DNA from: Chloroflexota bacterium
Lineage (GTDB): Bacteria; Chloroflexota; Anaerolineae; UBA4142
NCBI GenBank assembly: GCA_016200825.1
Contig: JACQEA010000026.1
Coordinates: 1 to 9,097, forward strand
Length of the DNA stretch: 9,097 nucleotides
Reading direction: 5' to 3'
Shown: piece by piece, positions 1 to 5,389 of the stretch
How the letters are laid out: each line of letters opens with the position of its first letter
How positions within the stretch are numbered: position 1 is the stretch's first letter
Notes under the pieces: model-generated
Told to the model about the DNA's origin: nothing
Database searches by the model: none
What the model saw: only the letters and a program-made list of their open reading frames with translations
Translations under genes and position numbers: made by a program

Positions 1-915
1 ATTTTCGATAATCACATTGACGAGCGCGCCTTGCTCCGCGCCGTAGCGAACAATCTCGCCCGGGTTCGGCGCGTGGACGTGAACTTTAACTAGTGAATCG
101 TCTCCAACGATCAACGCGTATTCGCCCATCGCGGAAATTTGCGCGCGAATCGCGTCCACGTCGAGTTGTTGTCCGCGAATATGAAATTGAATATCGTAAC
201 CCCAGCCCTCTGCGCGCGAAATCATTTCGAGATTGTGTGAGCCTTCGCCTTCCGCCAATGCGTCCATCGGCTCGCCGTTCAAATATTTCAGCGCGCCTTC
301 GAGCACGACAAGCAATCCTTGTCCGCCCGCGTCCACAACACCCGCTTCTTTCAACACCGGTAAAAGCGTCGGCGTTTTTACAACTGCGGCGCGCGCCGCG
401 TCAACGGTCTGCGCGAGTACGACGCGCAAATCATCCGATTGCGCGGCAGCGATGACGGACGCGTCAGCCGCTTCGCGCGCGACGGTTAGAATCGTGCCTT
501 CCACCGGTTTGACCACGCCTTTGTACGCGGTCTTGGACGCTTCGATCATGCCGAGCGAAAAATCGCGCGCGGTGATTTGTTCTTTGCTTTCGATCGCGCG
601 CGTAAAGCCGCGAATAATTTGCGACAAGATCACGCCCGAGTTCCCGCGCGCGCCCAACAGCGCGCCATGCGCGAGCGCCGCGCCAATTGCCGATGCGGAA
701 TGTTCCGGCGACGAGTTGACTTCTTTCATCGCGGCTTGCATCGTCATCAACATATTTGTTCCGGAATCGCCGTCGGGAACGGGAAAAACGTTGAGACTAT
801 TGATGTACGCGCAATGTCGTTCCAGCCACACGAGACTCGCGGCGAATAATTGTTTTAGTTCCTGACCGCCAATTGATTTCAATGGCGGCAATGCCAGAGT
901 TTGTTCTTCGGACAA
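1..915 (-). CDS. fakA: FakA/DAK2-type fatty acid kinase subunit (3' end outside window)
   Basis: By family, FakA is the ATP-binding subunit that phosphorylates FakB-bound fatty acids for phospholipid synthesis; it is cytosolic. I translated 305 codons from this strand. The N-terminal DhaL/DAK2 domain shows VFPVPDGDSGTNM at about residues 43-55, where Asp48 and Asp50 should bind Mg-ATP, then GARGNSGVILSQ at 88-99 and GVVDAGGQG near 190. The beginning of the FakA middle domain follows, with GDDSLVKVHVHAPNPGE near the window edge. The usual DGDTG motif reads DGDSG, a mild change. The start is TTG at 915, chosen because GGAG lies 6 nt upstream and no in-frame ATG exists there; the protein begins MSEEQTL. 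The gene continues past base 1. It follows the asp23-like gene by 86 nt on the same strand, the yloU-yloV order of Bacillus, so it is probably in the same operon. A dihydroxyacetone kinase DhaL is less likely given the middle domain. Confidence 0.88.
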   Translation of the reverse strand, partial: MSEEQTLALPPLKSIGGQELKQLFAASLVWLERHCAYINSLNVFPVPDGDSGTNMLMTMQAAMKEVNSSPEHSASAIGAALAHGALLGARGNSGVILSQIIRGFTRAIESKEQITARDFSLGMIEASKTAYKGVVKPVEGTILTVAREAADASVIAAAQSDDLRVVLAQTVDAARAAVVKTPTLLPVLKEAGVVDAGGQGLLVVLEGALKYLNGEPMDALAEGEGSHNLEMISRAEGWGYDIQFHIRGQQLDVDAIRAQISAMGEYALIVGDDSLVKVHVHAPNPGEIVRYGAEQGALVNVIIEN

Positions 916-941
916 TGAAGACTCCGTGTGAGAAAAAGCTA

Positions 942-990
942 ATGGCGAATTGCAAATGGCGAATGACGAATGACGAATTGAAAATTGCTA
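942..990. repeat. Heptanucleotide tandem repeat
   Basis: Seven consecutive 7-bp units read ATGGCGA, ATTGCAA, ATGGCGA, ATGACGA, ATGACGA, ATTGAAA, ATTGCTA. The array sits between the fakA start and the asp23 stop and ends in a small inverted repeat (AGCGA-T-TCGCT, 993-1003). Degenerate 7-bp arrays of this look resemble the short tandemly repeated repetitive sequences known from cyanobacteria. No function can be read from it. Confidence 0.7.
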
Positions 991-1001
991 TCAGCGATTC
1001 G

Positions 1002-1361
1002 CTATCTACCATCTCCGTCCATTTGCAATTTTTGCACGTGAACGTTTACTTGCGCGACCGGCAAGCCAACCGTTTTTTCAACCGAGTACTTGACGCGTTT
1101 CATAATTCCGTGCGCGACTTCGGAAATGCGCGTGCCGTATTGAATGACGACGTAGAGGTCAATGTAAATGAGATGATCAATCACCGCGACATCAATCCCG
1201 CGGCGATAATGCGCGCGCGGCACGAGTTCGGAAAAACGGTCCGCGAAATTTTTCTTTGCCATCCCAACCACGCCGTAACATTCCAGCACGGCTTGACCCG
1301 CGATGCTCGCAATCGCGTTCGGTGAAATTTCAATGCGCCCTAAATTTTTTTGTTCGCTCAT
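1002..1361 (-). CDS. Asp23/Gls24 family envelope stress-response protein
   Basis: A protein of 119 residues, normal length for the Asp23/Gls24 (DUF322, YloU-like) family. The family signatures are present: GRIEISPNAIASIAGQAVLECYGVVGM at residues 8-34, then a central strand region (IDVAVIDHLIYIDLYVVIQYGTRISEVA) and the typical end VNVHVQKLQM. There is no signal peptide or membrane helix. Members are membrane-associated through partners or linked to alkaline and envelope stress in Firmicutes; the biochemical role is unclear. The start is ATG at 1361, preceded only by a weak purine stretch (AGAAAG). The gene is divergent from rpmB with 88 nt between the starts, and fakA follows on the same strand, which is the conserved rpmB/yloU-yloV arrangement. 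I saw no convincing promoter of its own. Confidence 0.9.
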   Translation of the reverse strand: MSEQKNLGRIEISPNAIASIAGQAVLECYGVVGMAKKNFADRFSELVPRAHYRRGIDVAVIDHLIYIDLYVVIQYGTRISEVAHGIMKRVKYSVEKTVGLPVAQVNVHVQKLQMDGDGR

Positions 1362-1375
1362 ATTTGCTTTCTAAT

Positions 1376-1404
1376 TTGCTTGAATCTCAACTCTATGCTA
1401 TGAT
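1376..1404 (+). promoter_or_regulatory. Sigma70-type promoter of rpmB
   Basis: TTGCTT (1376-1381), a 17-nt spacer and TATGAT (1399-1404). The -10 hexamer is preceded by TGC, an extended -10. Transcription would start near 1411, giving a leader of about 40 nt before rpmB. Confidence 0.72.
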
Positions 1405-1430
1405 GCCGCCGTCCTAATTTACGTTTTCTC

Positions 1431-1439
1431 GGAAGGGAG
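1431..1439 (+). promoter_or_regulatory. Ribosome binding site of rpmB
   Basis: GGAAGGGAG, with the GGGAG core ending 10 nt before the ATG at 1450. This is slightly long spacing but purine-rich and the only candidate. Confidence 0.65.
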
Positions 1440-1449
1440 TTTTGATTCA

Positions 1450-1635
1450 ATGGCACAACGATGCGATATTTGCGGCAAAGGTCCTCAATACGGACACGCG
1501 GTCAGCCACTCGAAACACGCGGTCAATCGCCGCTTTATGCCTAATTTGACCAAACGCAAACTGATGCACGACGGGCGGATGCAAAAAATAAAAATTTGCA
1601 ACGATTGTTTGCGAACGAAAAACAAAGTTAAGTAA
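1450..1635 (+). CDS. rpmB: Large ribosomal subunit protein bL28
   Basis: A 61-residue basic protein, the usual length. It begins MAQRCDICGKGPQYG and contains the bL28 core VSHSKHAVNRRFMPNL at residues 18-33. Four cysteines, C5, C8, C50 and C53 (CDIC and CNDC), make this the zinc-binding C+ form of the protein. It is part of the 50S subunit. It is the only plus-strand gene in the window. It is monocistronic, with its own promoter (1376-1404), a purine-rich ribosome binding site and a strong terminator downstream (1757-1781). Its position, opposite in strand to rpe on one side and to the asp23-fakA pair on the other, matches the Bacillus rpmB neighbourhood. Unlike its neighbours it has no alternating-CG runs of six or more, as expected for a highly expressed conserved gene. 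Confidence 0.97.
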   Translation: MAQRCDICGKGPQYGHAVSHSKHAVNRRFMPNLTKRKLMHDGRMQKIKICNDCLRTKNKVK

Positions 1636-1740
1636 TTAGGGCGTGAATGCAAAAAATTTTATTTCCACTGGTTTCGGTGAAAAATATTGTTGCTCAAACT
1701 CCCTTTAATCCCGCAAAAGGATTTTGCATCCACGTCCTAA
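1636..1740. repeat. 105-bp inverted-repeat element in the rpmB 3' region
   Basis: The ends are TTAGGGCGTGAATGCAAAA (1636-1654) and TTTTGCATCCACGTCCTAA (1722-1740). Folded as plus-strand RNA, 18 of 19 positions pair, counting one G-U wobble. The interior can form CCTTT/AAAGG (1702-1706 with 1716-1720). An alternative GCAAAA-GGA-TTTTGC hairpin (1713-1727) would compete with the long closing stem. It begins immediately after the rpmB stop codon. It could be a miniature transposable element, since it has terminal inverted repeats and no coding capacity, or a structured 3' UTR. No clear target-site duplication is visible. Confidence 0.6.
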
Positions 1741-1756
1741 CAGAAAATCAAATCGG

Positions 1757-1781
1757 TCGGCAGGCAACTCTTGCCTGCCGA
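1757..1781. terminator. Bidirectional intrinsic terminator between rpmB and rpe
   Basis: A perfect 11-bp stem, TCGGCAGGCAA/TTGCCTGCCGA, with a 3-nt CTC loop. On the plus strand it is followed by TTTATTTTTT, a classic rho-independent terminator for rpmB. On the minus strand it starts just after the rpe stop codon and is followed by a weaker T-rich tract, so it probably ends the rpe operon too. Confidence 0.85.
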
Positions 1782-1782
1782 T

Positions 1783-2445
1783 TTATTTTTTCGCGCGGAC
1801 ACTAGCGCGCAATTTTTTTATTCCCGCCGCGATATTTTTTGCCTCGAACACCGCCGAACCCGCAACCAAAACGTTTGCTCCCGCTTTCACCGCGCGCGGC
1901 GCGGTCTTGGTGTTAATTCCCCCATCCACTTCTAATTCGATTTTCAATCCGCGCGTATCAATCAGTTTGCGCGTCGCCGCGATTTTGCGCGGCATCGTTT
2001 CAATGAACGTTTGCCCGCCAAATCCGGGATTGACCGTCATCACCAATACCAAATCTATAAACGGCAAAATCTCTTCGAGCGCGCTGATCGGTGTCGCAGG
2101 ATTGAGCGCGACGCCCGCGCGCGCGCCCAAATTTTTGATTTGCTCCACGACGCGATGCAAATGCGCGCACGCTTCTTGATGCACCGTGATAATATCCGCG
2201 CCCGCGCGCGCAAAATCGTCCACAAATTTTTCGGGCGATTCGATCATGAGATGCGCATCGAGCGGTAGTTTTGTAATGCGACGAATCGCCGCGACGACAA
2301 CGGGACCCAGCGTGATGTTGGGGACAAAATGTCCATCCATCACATCTACGTGAATATAATCTGCGCCCGCGCGTTCCGCGGCTTTGACTTGCGCGCCCAA
2401 TCGCGCGAAATCGGCGGAGAGAATGGAGGGTGCGAGTTTGATCAT
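1783..2445 (-). CDS. rpe: Ribulose-phosphate 3-epimerase
   Basis: Interconverts D-ribulose 5-phosphate and D-xylulose 5-phosphate in the pentose phosphate or Calvin pathway; cytosolic TIM barrel. The protein has 220 residues, the usual length. Visible motifs are APSILSADF (5-13), HVDVMDGHFVPN (32-43), HLMIE (65-69), VNPGFGGQ (138-145) and EVDGGIN (172-178). The family's metal and catalytic residues H32, D34, H65 and D174 are all present. The start is ATG at 2445; there is no clear Shine-Dalgarno, and the stop of the DUF2283 gene is 10 nt upstream, so translation may be coupled. It is the last gene of the operon, which ends at the hairpin 1757-1781. A degenerate copy of its first 26 or so codons occurs upstream at 2870-2965. 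Confidence 0.97.
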   Translation of the reverse strand: MIKLAPSILSADFARLGAQVKAAERAGADYIHVDVMDGHFVPNITLGPVVVAAIRRITKLPLDAHLMIESPEKFVDDFARAGADIITVHQEACAHLHRVVEQIKNLGARAGVALNPATPISALEEILPFIDLVLVMTVNPGFGGQTFIETMPRKIAATRKLIDTRGLKIELEVDGGINTKTAPRAVKAGANVLVAGSAVFEAKNIAAGIKKLRASVRAKK

Positions 2446-2455
2446 TTGAGAACAA

Positions 2456-2665
2456 TCACGCTGTTACTTGCTCAGCGAATTGCTGAAAAACAAAATTCGT
2501 AATGTCTGCGCGCTCGCGCGCGTGTTCAATCGTAATCCCGATTAGATTTCCGTCTGCATCTACATCAATCAGAGTGTTCTCGTCCAGGTCCCTTGTTTCA
2601 GAAATCGAATTCTCTTTCAGCAACACGTAAACCGTATCCGTGTCAGCAAAGTATTGGACTTTCAT
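2456..2665 (-). CDS. DUF2283 family protein, probable antitoxin
   Basis: A small acidic protein of 69 residues with the DUF2283 pattern: MKVQYFADTDTVYVLLKE (1-18), then LDENTLIDVDADGNLIGITIEHARER (27-52). DUF2283 proteins are commonly encoded next to a small toxin-like partner and are suspected antitoxins; function here is inferred. The ATG at 2665 overlaps the stop of the upstream 41-residue ORF by four bases (ATGA), so translation is probably coupled. The partner ORF looks truncated, so this may be an orphan antitoxin. It lies 10 nt before rpe. Its start, ATGAAAGTCC, is identical over ten bases to that of hicA. The C-terminal 15 or so residues (ADITNFVFQQFAEQ) are not conserved in the family as I remember it. 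Confidence 0.8.
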   Translation of the reverse strand: MKVQYFADTDTVYVLLKENSISETRDLDENTLIDVDADGNLIGITIEHARERADITNFVFQQFAEQVTA

Positions 2666-2787
2666 TTTCTATCCGACTGAATTATTTCCTTGATTGGATG
2701 TGTAATCGCAAGTTCAATCCATTCGTCTTGGATCATGGCGCGATCAGGCCGGCTTTTTATTTCCTGAAAGTACTGAGTGAATTTCAT
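2662..2787 (-). pseudogene. Truncated toxin-like partner of the DUF2283 gene
   Basis: A 41-codon ORF, read by hand, encoding MKFTQYFQEIKSRPDRAMIQ then DEWIELAITHPIKEII and QSDRK before TGA. It resembles the N-terminal half of a roughly 75-80-residue family (MKF..YF...R.RPDRA.I.DEWI..A..HP..EI.QxDGRIR...) that I recall being encoded directly upstream of DUF2283 genes. Here the match stops at QSD, where full-length members continue with a GRIR-type core and a C-terminal DGETVHNAFFDR-like part. Instead the frame ends at the DUF2283 start codon (ATGA overlap). The simplest reading is a deletion of the 3' half that also removed any spacer. The ORF has no strong ribosome binding site. The family recognition is from memory and needs a search. 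Confidence 0.6.
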
Positions 2788-2821
2788 TCTTGTTTCAGTA
2801 TTTCAGGATTCGAACTCAACG

Positions 2822-2880
2822 ATGGAATCAAATTCACATGACACAACATTCCCTTCACCATTTGCGCGAGCGCCCGCGCG
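2822..2880 (-). pseudogene. Duplicated internal fragment of rlmN
   Basis: This stretch matches 3521-3579, inside intact rlmN, at 56 of 59 positions (differences at 2838, 2853 and 2874) and in the same orientation. In rlmN it encodes residues around 287-305 (LAQMVKGMLCHVNLIPL). Here it is isolated from any start codon or catalytic domain. Its last 11 bases (2870-2880) are also the beginning of the adjacent rpe fragment. Confidence 0.9.
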
Positions 2881-2965
2881 TTCCGCTTCTTTGACTTGCG
2901 CGCCCAATCGCGCGAAATCGGCGGACAGAATGGAGGGTGCGAGTTTGATATTTGTAATCACGCTG
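2870..2965 (-). pseudogene. Duplicated 5' fragment of rpe
   Basis: Bases 2870-2949 match 2363-2442, the first codons of rpe, at 77 of 80 positions; after a small gap 2956-2965 match 2454-2463, upstream of the rpe start. The rpe ATG is destroyed by loss of one base, but the frame is otherwise kept: KLAPSILSADFARLGAQVK then EAERAG can still be read. It then runs into the rlmN fragment. From an upstream GTG at 2961, which overlaps the hicB stop as GTGA, a chimeric 52-codon frame is open down to 2803. I regard it as a remnant, since no catalytic part of rpe remains. Confidence 0.9.
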
Positions 2966-3176
2966 CCACTGAAACGTAATCCGAGATTGCCTGTGGCTCA
3001 GGAATTGGCAAATCGTCTTCGATGAGTCCGCGAATGTGCGTCTCGATTGCTTCGCGCATATTTTGCTTTGCTTCATCTGCGGTGTCACCCGTTGCGATGC
3101 AACCCGGTAAATCAGGCGAGTACGCGGAATAATTCTTTTCTGCTTTTTCCAAGACGATAAGATAGCGCTGAGTCAA
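2958..3176 (-). CDS. hicB: HicB-type antitoxin
   Basis: A 72-residue protein with the short HicB fold (UPF0150, partial RNase H-like): YLIVLEKAEKNYSAYSPDLPGCIATGDTADEA (5-36), including the diagnostic SPDLPGC, then the helix KQNMREAIETHIRGL and the PEP stretch (58-60). HicB binds and neutralises HicA, and in some systems represses the operon. No C-terminal DNA-binding domain is present, typical of the short form. The start is TTG at 3176, with AGAGG five nt upstream; its first bases overlap the hicA stop (TTGA), so the two are translationally coupled in the canonical hicA-hicB order. The gene has no alternating-CG runs of six or more, unlike the flanking housekeeping genes, consistent with recent acquisition. 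Confidence 0.92.
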   Translation of the reverse strand: MTQRYLIVLEKAEKNYSAYSPDLPGCIATGDTADEAKQNMREAIETHIRGLIEDDLPIPEPQAISDYVSVAA

Positions 3177-3370
3177 TTCTTCCTCTCTTTCAACTGTGAC
3201 TGCTTTAGAATGCTGTTCAGAGTTCCAGGAGCCAAGTCGTGACTTGGATTTCCGGCCACAGTTACGCGACCAGGTTTTGTCGGATGCTTGTATTGACGAT
3301 GACTACCTTTGGTTGAGACTAGATACCATCCATCTTCTTCAATAAGTTTAAGAATGTCGCGGACTTTCAT
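3173..3370 (-). CDS. hicA: HicA-type mRNA interferase toxin
   Basis: A 65-residue protein with the HicA double-stranded-RNA-binding-like fold: KVRDILKLIEEDGWYLVSTKGSHRQYKHP (2-30), with the expected catalytic His24 in GSHRQYKHP, then RVTVAGNPSHDLAPGTLNSILKQ (35-57). HicA is a small ribonuclease that cleaves mRNA when not bound by HicB. Start is ATG at 3370, with GAGG four nt upstream. This start lies inside rlmN: the two genes overlap by 23 nt in different frames, so hicA is probably made from the rlmN transcript. Length and active site are intact, so the toxin appears functional. Like hicB it lacks CG-alternating runs, a base-use difference from rlmN and rpe. Confidence 0.93.
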   Translation of the reverse strand: MKVRDILKLIEEDGWYLVSTKGSHRQYKHPTKPGRVTVAGNPSHDLAPGTLNSILKQSQLKERKN

Positions 3371-4433
3371 GTTGCCTCAGCATTCCACATCCCGCCGCGA
3401 TCTCAATTCCTTTTTCCACGCGCAGAGTTGTCGGAATCCCCGCGTCTTGCAAAATTTTCTGGAACGATTTCACGCGCGCGTACGGCGAGCGGCGAAATTT
3501 CTCGGTCGCGGTTGGGTTCAATGGAATCAAATTCACGTGACACAACATTCCTTTCACCATTTGCGCGAGCGCACGCGCGTGTTCGAGCTGGTCGTTCACA
3601 TTGTCCATCAGCGCGTATTCGAACGTCACGCGGCGATGTGTGCGCGCGCTGTACGCTTTGACCGCGCGCATCAAAGCTCTCAATGGATATTTTCGATTCA
3701 ATGGCACGAGCACATTTCGCAATTCATCATCCGCCGCGTGAAGCGAAACCGCTAAATTGATTTGCGATTTTGCGCGCGCCATTTTTTCGATGCCGGGAAT
3801 CTCGCCCGAAGTGGAAACCGTGATTCGCCGCGCGCTCAGCGCGAAGCGTTTGGGATCGCAGAGCGTTTCCAGCGCGCGCCACGTCACATCGAATTGCATA
3901 AATGGTTCGCCCATTCCCATTACGACGACATTTGTCAACGCGCCCGCGACTCGCGCGTAATGCAAAACTTGCGCGACAATTTCGCCGACTGTTAGGTTGC
4001 GGATGTATCCTGCTTGCCCGGTCGCGCAAAACGGACATTTGATTGGACAACCAACTTGCGTCGAGATGCAAACGGTTTTGCGTTTGTAGAGACGTATCGG
4101 CGACACGTTTCTACCGCGCGGCGCGTCATCGTACAACATCAAAACCGTTTCGATTGTTTCTCCATCCGCTAATCTCAACAGCGATTTGCGCGTTAAGCCA
4201 TCGGCGGATTTTATTTCGTGGACGACGGTCGGATTGCTGATCTGCGCGTACGCTTTTAATCGCGCTCGTAATTCAACCGGCAGATTCGTCATCGCATCGA
4301 AATCGTTGACCCCTTCGCGATAAATCCAGCGCTCCACCTGCGCGACGCGATAATCGCGCTCGCCCTGCGCGCGAAAAAAATCGTGCATTTCGGATTTGGT
4401 AAGGTTCAAAAGATCAATTAAATCGCGTTCCAC
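3348..4433 (-). CDS. rlmN: 23S rRNA (adenine2503-C2)/tRNA methyltransferase RlmN
   Basis: A radical-SAM enzyme that methylates A2503 of 23S rRNA (and A37 of some tRNAs); cytosolic. It has 361 residues, normal length. The N-terminal domain (8-60) includes the typical YRVAQVERWIYREG. The radical-SAM cluster is GCPIKCPFC, with C129, C133 and C136; the GMGEP motif for SAM is at 173-177. C122 (TVCISTQ) and C349 (GCGML) correspond to the conserved cysteine pair needed for the methyl-transfer mechanism. The start is GTG at 4433; an in-frame TGA two codons upstream rules out a longer form. No strong ribosome binding site is seen, and the metallopeptidase stop is 9 nt upstream, so coupling is likely. 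The last seven residues (HESPRHS) lie over the hicA start and are unlike a usual RlmN tail. Confidence 0.96.
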   Translation of the reverse strand: MERDLIDLLNLTKSEMHDFFRAQGERDYRVAQVERWIYREGVNDFDAMTNLPVELRARLKAYAQISNPTVVHEIKSADGLTRKSLLRLADGETIETVLMLYDDAPRGRNVSPIRLYKRKTVCISTQVGCPIKCPFCATGQAGYIRNLTVGEIVAQVLHYARVAGALTNVVVMGMGEPFMQFDVTWRALETLCDPKRFALSARRITVSTSGEIPGIEKMARAKSQINLAVSLHAADDELRNVLVPLNRKYPLRALMRAVKAYSARTHRRVTFEYALMDNVNDQLEHARALAQMVKGMLCHVNLIPLNPTATEKFRRSPYARVKSFQKILQDAGIPTTLRVEKGIEIAAGCGMLRQHESPRHS

Positions 4434-4442
4434 TTGTCACGT

Positions 4443-5144
4443 TTAATCTCTGCGTCTGCCCGTCAAATTCAACGCGATGAAAACATAGTAGAGCAACGTT
4501 GAAAGCGCTTGCGCCGCGGCGGCAACGTACGTGAGCGCCGCCGCGCGCAAGACCGCTTGCGCCGCGTCCACTTCACCCGCGCCGACCAGCGCGCTCGAAC
4601 GAAGCATCGCGATCGCGCGCGTGCTCGCGTTGAATTCAACCGGCAACGTCGCGACGGCGAAAAAAAGACTCGCGGAAAAAAATAATATGCCGAGCCACAC
4701 GAGTCCCGAAAAATTAATCACGATGCCGATGAAAAACAAAATGTAGCCGAGCCACGGCCCGATACTTGCCGGCGCGACGAGAAAAGCGCGCAATCGCATT
4801 GGCGCGTAGCCTTGCGAATCTTGGACCGCATGTCCAACTTCGTGCGCGACAATTCCCAGCGCGGCAACCGACGGCACTCGCGCGACGCTATCCGAAAGGT
4901 AAAGCGTTTTATCGCGCGGATCGTAGTGATCGGTAAGTTTACCTTCGGCCGCGCGCACGGCGAGATTCAAACCATTGGCGCGCAGTAAAAACGCGGCGAC
5001 TTGTTCGCCAGTGAGATTTTTCGCATTGCGCGTTTTTTCATATTTGTCGTACGTGGAAGAAACGAGCCATTGCGCCACGAGCGCAAAGATCATTGCGGGC
5101 GCGGCGAAGACGAGATAAAGCGGATCGAAATAGAAACCAAACAT
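4443..5144 (-). CDS. Membrane zinc metallopeptidase (YugP/Zn_peptidase_2 family)
   Basis: A 233-residue integral membrane protease-like protein. A transmembrane helix follows the N-terminal MFGFYFDPLYL; the soluble part contains LTDHYDPRDKTLYLSD (70-85) and the zinc motif HEVGH at 101-105, with glutamate E170 in LPVEFNAS as the likely third ligand. Hydrophobic segments at about 120-160 and 195-225 complete the membrane anchor. The substrate is unknown. The start is ATG at 5144 because AAGGAGG lies nine nt upstream; the frame is open ten codons further (5174) but that extension carries the ribosome binding site. It is the first gene of an operon driven from 5326-5354 and lies 9 nt before rlmN; in clostridia a related peptidase gene often sits just before rsmB-rlmN. 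Confidence 0.92.
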   Translation of the reverse strand: MFGFYFDPLYLVFAAPAMIFALVAQWLVSSTYDKYEKTRNAKNLTGEQVAAFLLRANGLNLAVRAAEGKLTDHYDPRDKTLYLSDSVARVPSVAALGIVAHEVGHAVQDSQGYAPMRLRAFLVAPASIGPWLGYILFFIGIVINFSGLVWLGILFFSASLFFAVATLPVEFNASTRAIAMLRSSALVGAGEVDAAQAVLRAAALTYVAAAAQALSTLLYYVFIALNLTGRRRD

Positions 5145-5153
5145 TTTGTTCAA

Positions 5154-5160
5154 CCTCCTT
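5154..5160 (-). promoter_or_regulatory. Ribosome binding site fixing the metallopeptidase start
   Basis: AAGGAGG read on the minus strand, nine nt before ATG 5144. It decides against the longer reading frame that begins at 5174. Confidence 0.85.
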
Positions 5161-5193
5161 AGAACATCTATCAAAATGAAAATGAGGGGTTGC

Positions 5194-5288
5194 TGTCATT
5201 CTGAGCGGAGCGAAGAATCTTGTTTTTCCAATAAGAATCTTGGTCACTATTGAAACTACAAGACGCTTCGCCATCGCTCAGCGTGACG
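5194..5288. repeat. Imperfect palindromic repeat, GTCATTCTGAGCG type
   Basis: The left arm (5194-5222) begins TGTCATTCTGAGCGGAGCGA and the right arm (5259-5288) is its imperfect inverse, ending in CGCTCAGCGTGACG. The core GTCATTCTGAGCG..GCGAAG..TC is a dispersed motif seen in many bacterial genomes. It lies in the leader between the operon promoter (5326-5354) and the metallopeptidase gene, so it will be transcribed and can fold into a long hairpin. Confidence 0.75.
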
Positions 5289-5325
5289 ATGTGACTCATT
5301 TTGTTAGACGCTCTTACGTGGATCA

Positions 5326-5354
5326 AGTATACTCAAGCGCAAAGGGCAAGTCAA
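5326..5354 (-). promoter_or_regulatory. Sigma70-type promoter of the metallopeptidase-rlmN-hicAB-rpe operon
   Basis: Read on the minus strand: TTGACT (5354-5349), a 17-nt spacer, TATACT (5331-5326). It is close to consensus. Transcription would start near 5319, giving a leader of about 175 nt that contains the palindromic repeat. The promoter lies just downstream of the phosphatase gene stop at 5390. Confidence 0.75.
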
Positions 5355-5389
5355 TAGCAGAGGCGAAAATAGAAACGCAAATAAGAAAT

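Noticed and set aside
233..865. 210-codon open frame on the plus strand
   Set aside because: It is antisense to the fakA-like gene, whose motifs are unmistakable on the minus strand; the CG-rich codons keep other frames open.
942..990. CRISPR-like array
   Set aside because: Units are 7 bp with no unique spacers, so it is a simple tandem repeat.
1362..1449. Promoter for the asp23-fakA genes on the minus strand
   Set aside because: Only poor -35/-10 combinations are present (for example TTGAGA without a matched -10), so I did not call one.
1724..2179. 151-codon open frame on the plus strand
   Set aside because: It runs through the terminator and antisense to rpe; the protein shows no family features.
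2803..2961. 52-codon chimeric rpe'-rlmN' frame starting at GTG
   Set aside because: No ribosome binding site and no domain; best explained as the remnant of two duplicated fragments.
2855..3088. 77-codon minus-strand frame sharing a peptide with the shadow frame at 2000-2455
   Set aside because: The shared QTRTLHS..RRFRAIGRASQ peptide is an out-of-frame reading of the duplicated rpe 5' end, overlapping hicB.
5145..5174. Longer N-terminus for the metallopeptidase (MIDVLRRLNK)
   Set aside because: This stretch carries the strong AAGGAGG site for ATG 5144.
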